DNA of 64,000 nt from contig JAEZKL010000019.1 of assembly GCA_023415475.1 (NCBI GenBank), positions 1 through 64,000 on the forward strand. The letters are read 5' to 3'. The position numbers and the translations under genes were made by a program. Under the pieces are notes generated by a model, which saw only the letters and a list, made by a program, of their open reading frames with translations, did no database searches and was not told the DNA's origin. This DNA is from Bacillota bacterium (lineage in GTDB: Bacteria > Bacillota > Clostridia > Lachnospirales > Lachnospiraceae). The stretch's first letter is position 1, and the number at the start of each line of letters is the position of its first letter. Positions 63,231 to 64,000 of this stretch are shown in pieces.

Positions 63231-63503
63231 ATGAAGCTGGCATGTTTATTCGGGCACCTGTGGAATAGCTGCGTCTGCCGCCGCTGCGGCACAAAGGCTC
63301 ATGAGTACAGTGACCGCCACAAGTGGGAATATCTTGGAACTGAGGAGATGGGATGCTCTCTCTCATCGTCGCGTGGAAGCGGGCAGTATCTTGACTCATG
63401 CTATGGTGCGGATTGCCAATTCTGCGATGCGAACAACCGGGTGAATTACATCTATATTTGTCAAACATGCGGCATGAAGAAAACCACTTCTTTTAAGTTA
63501 TAA
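63231..63503 (+). CDS. Small cysteine-rich zinc-ribbon protein
   Basis: A 90-residue protein with eight or more cysteines: CVCRRCGTKAHEY, then CYGADCQFC and CQTCGMKK. The C-x-C-x-x-C-G-x-x-x-H-x-Y pattern also occurs in the preceding Nudix-like protein, so the two share a zinc module. AGAGGGGGAT precedes the ATG. Function unknown. Confidence 0.72.
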   Translation: MKLACLFGHLWNSCVCRRCGTKAHEYSDRHKWEYLGTEEMGCSLSSSRGSGQYLDSCYGADCQFCDANNRVNYIYICQTCGMKKTTSFKL

Positions 63504-63519
63504 CGTCAGGAGTGAAACC

Positions 63520-63942
63520 ATGGATAAACTATACACGATGCTGCGACAGGCCGAAGAGACAGAGACTCTGGCGCGAAAGCTGACGGAAGAAGCTGGTTTA
63601 GCTTTGCCGGACGTTCCTTCTTCAGAAATCAGAGAGTGCTCCGACCAATCTGACGCTATGTCTTTATTTGAAAAAGCTTGGGAGCTGTATCAGCAGGTGG
63701 AAGCACAAGTAAGGATGCAACTGGATGATATGGACAGCGAGGAAAGCAACCTTTTACTTGCACAGACCTTGTTGGACATTCATATTCATCCGCATTCGGG
63801 CCTGAAACGGGATACCCCCGCACTTTGGGAATCTCAGTATCTCTGGCTCAAGCTGTATTTCCAAACCCGAAATGACGCATATCTGGAAAAAGCAAAGCTT
63901 TGTGAGGGGATACGAAATGCCCACGTAGAAAAAATTGTATAG
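63520..63942 (+). CDS. Unknown helical protein
   Basis: A 140-residue acidic protein predicted almost wholly helical (MLRQAEETETLARKLTEEAG, LFEKAWELYQQVEAQV). It could be a TPR-like or coiled-coil adaptor. It lies 16 bases after the zinc-ribbon gene with CAGGAGTG upstream. I do not recognise it. Confidence 0.65.
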   Translation: MDKLYTMLRQAEETETLARKLTEEAGLALPDVPSSEIRECSDQSDAMSLFEKAWELYQQVEAQVRMQLDDMDSEESNLLLAQTLLDIHIHPHSGLKRDTPALWESQYLWLKLYFQTRNDAYLEKAKLCEGIRNAHVEKIV

Positions 63943-63953
63943 GAGGATAACCG

Positions 63954-64000
63954 ATGAAACGACTGCTTTTTGCCGGATTGATATTGACATTATGCTTGTC
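63954..64000 (+). CDS. Start of an exported protein, cut by the window end
   Basis: ATG at 63954 with AGGAGG 7 bases upstream opens MKRLLFAGLILTLCLS, a typical signal peptide start, possibly a lipoprotein. Only 15 complete codons are present. It shows that the plus-strand unit continues past the window. Confidence 0.6.
   Translation, partial: MKRLLFAGLILTLCL

Noticed and set aside
42447..63942. Type VI secretion or Ter tellurite-resistance cluster
   Set aside because: Kinase, FHA, phosphatase and Clp parts suggest it, but no TssB/C, Hcp, VgrG, TssM or Ter proteins are present.

Overview
The window looks like part of an integrative and conjugative element (ICE) from a low-GC Gram-positive anaerobe, most likely a gut-type clostridium. 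The evidence is a complete Tn1549/CTn-like gene set: PcfB/DUF3801, VirD4, Maff2, a CD0411-type VirB6-like protein, PrgI, VirB4, an NlpC/P60 hydrolase, DUF4315, DUF4366, TopB, ArdC-like, TTRAP, a giant methylase-SNF2 protein, DUF3849, MobC and a MOBP relaxase. Start sites carry strong AGGAGG-type ribosome sites. No integrase, excisionase, rRNA or tRNA gene is visible, so at least one end of the element lies outside the window.

Layout. 1-538: a decayed fragment of a DUF255 (YyaL-like) gene and a strong hairpin. 539-3296: ParA, ParB and a replication-initiator-like winged-helix protein. 3350-19032: the conjugation machinery, mostly with overlapping or closely spaced genes. 19111-21600: a low-GC insertion carrying one ABC/SMC-type ATPase, probably defence cargo. 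21630-29732: a 2700-residue methylase-helicase protein with a TnpV gene lying inside it in another reading frame. 29774-34161: DUF3849, MobC, CD1845-type and SLOG genes, an XRE regulator and the relaxase.

34212-41490 on the minus strand is one AT-rich defence operon. It runs XRE regulator, type III methyltransferase, type III restriction subunit, HamA, HamB, so a type III restriction-modification system and a Hachiman system appear to share one transcript. Next to it, 41632-41868 is a GC-rich noncoding stretch folding into seven consecutive stem-loops.

42447 to the window end is a plus-strand island with a good promoter and a divergent XRE repressor. It encodes a large HTH regulator, an FHA-zinc-kinase protein, a PP2C phosphatase, two giant kinases with beta-propeller sensor regions, a ClpN-AAA-receiver-like-FtsH/M41 fusion protease, a leucine-rich-repeat lipoprotein, a double pseudokinase, a Nudix-like zinc protein and several small unknown proteins. 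Both giant kinases begin with arrays of T-x-x-D motifs, the classic phospho-ligand of FHA domains, while the neighbouring kinase carries an FHA domain and the next gene is a phosphatase. I infer a phospho-threonine signalling circuit that controls a ClpN/FtsH-type protease. I recognise no named system with this gene set, and it is the best candidate here for an undescribed defence or stress system.
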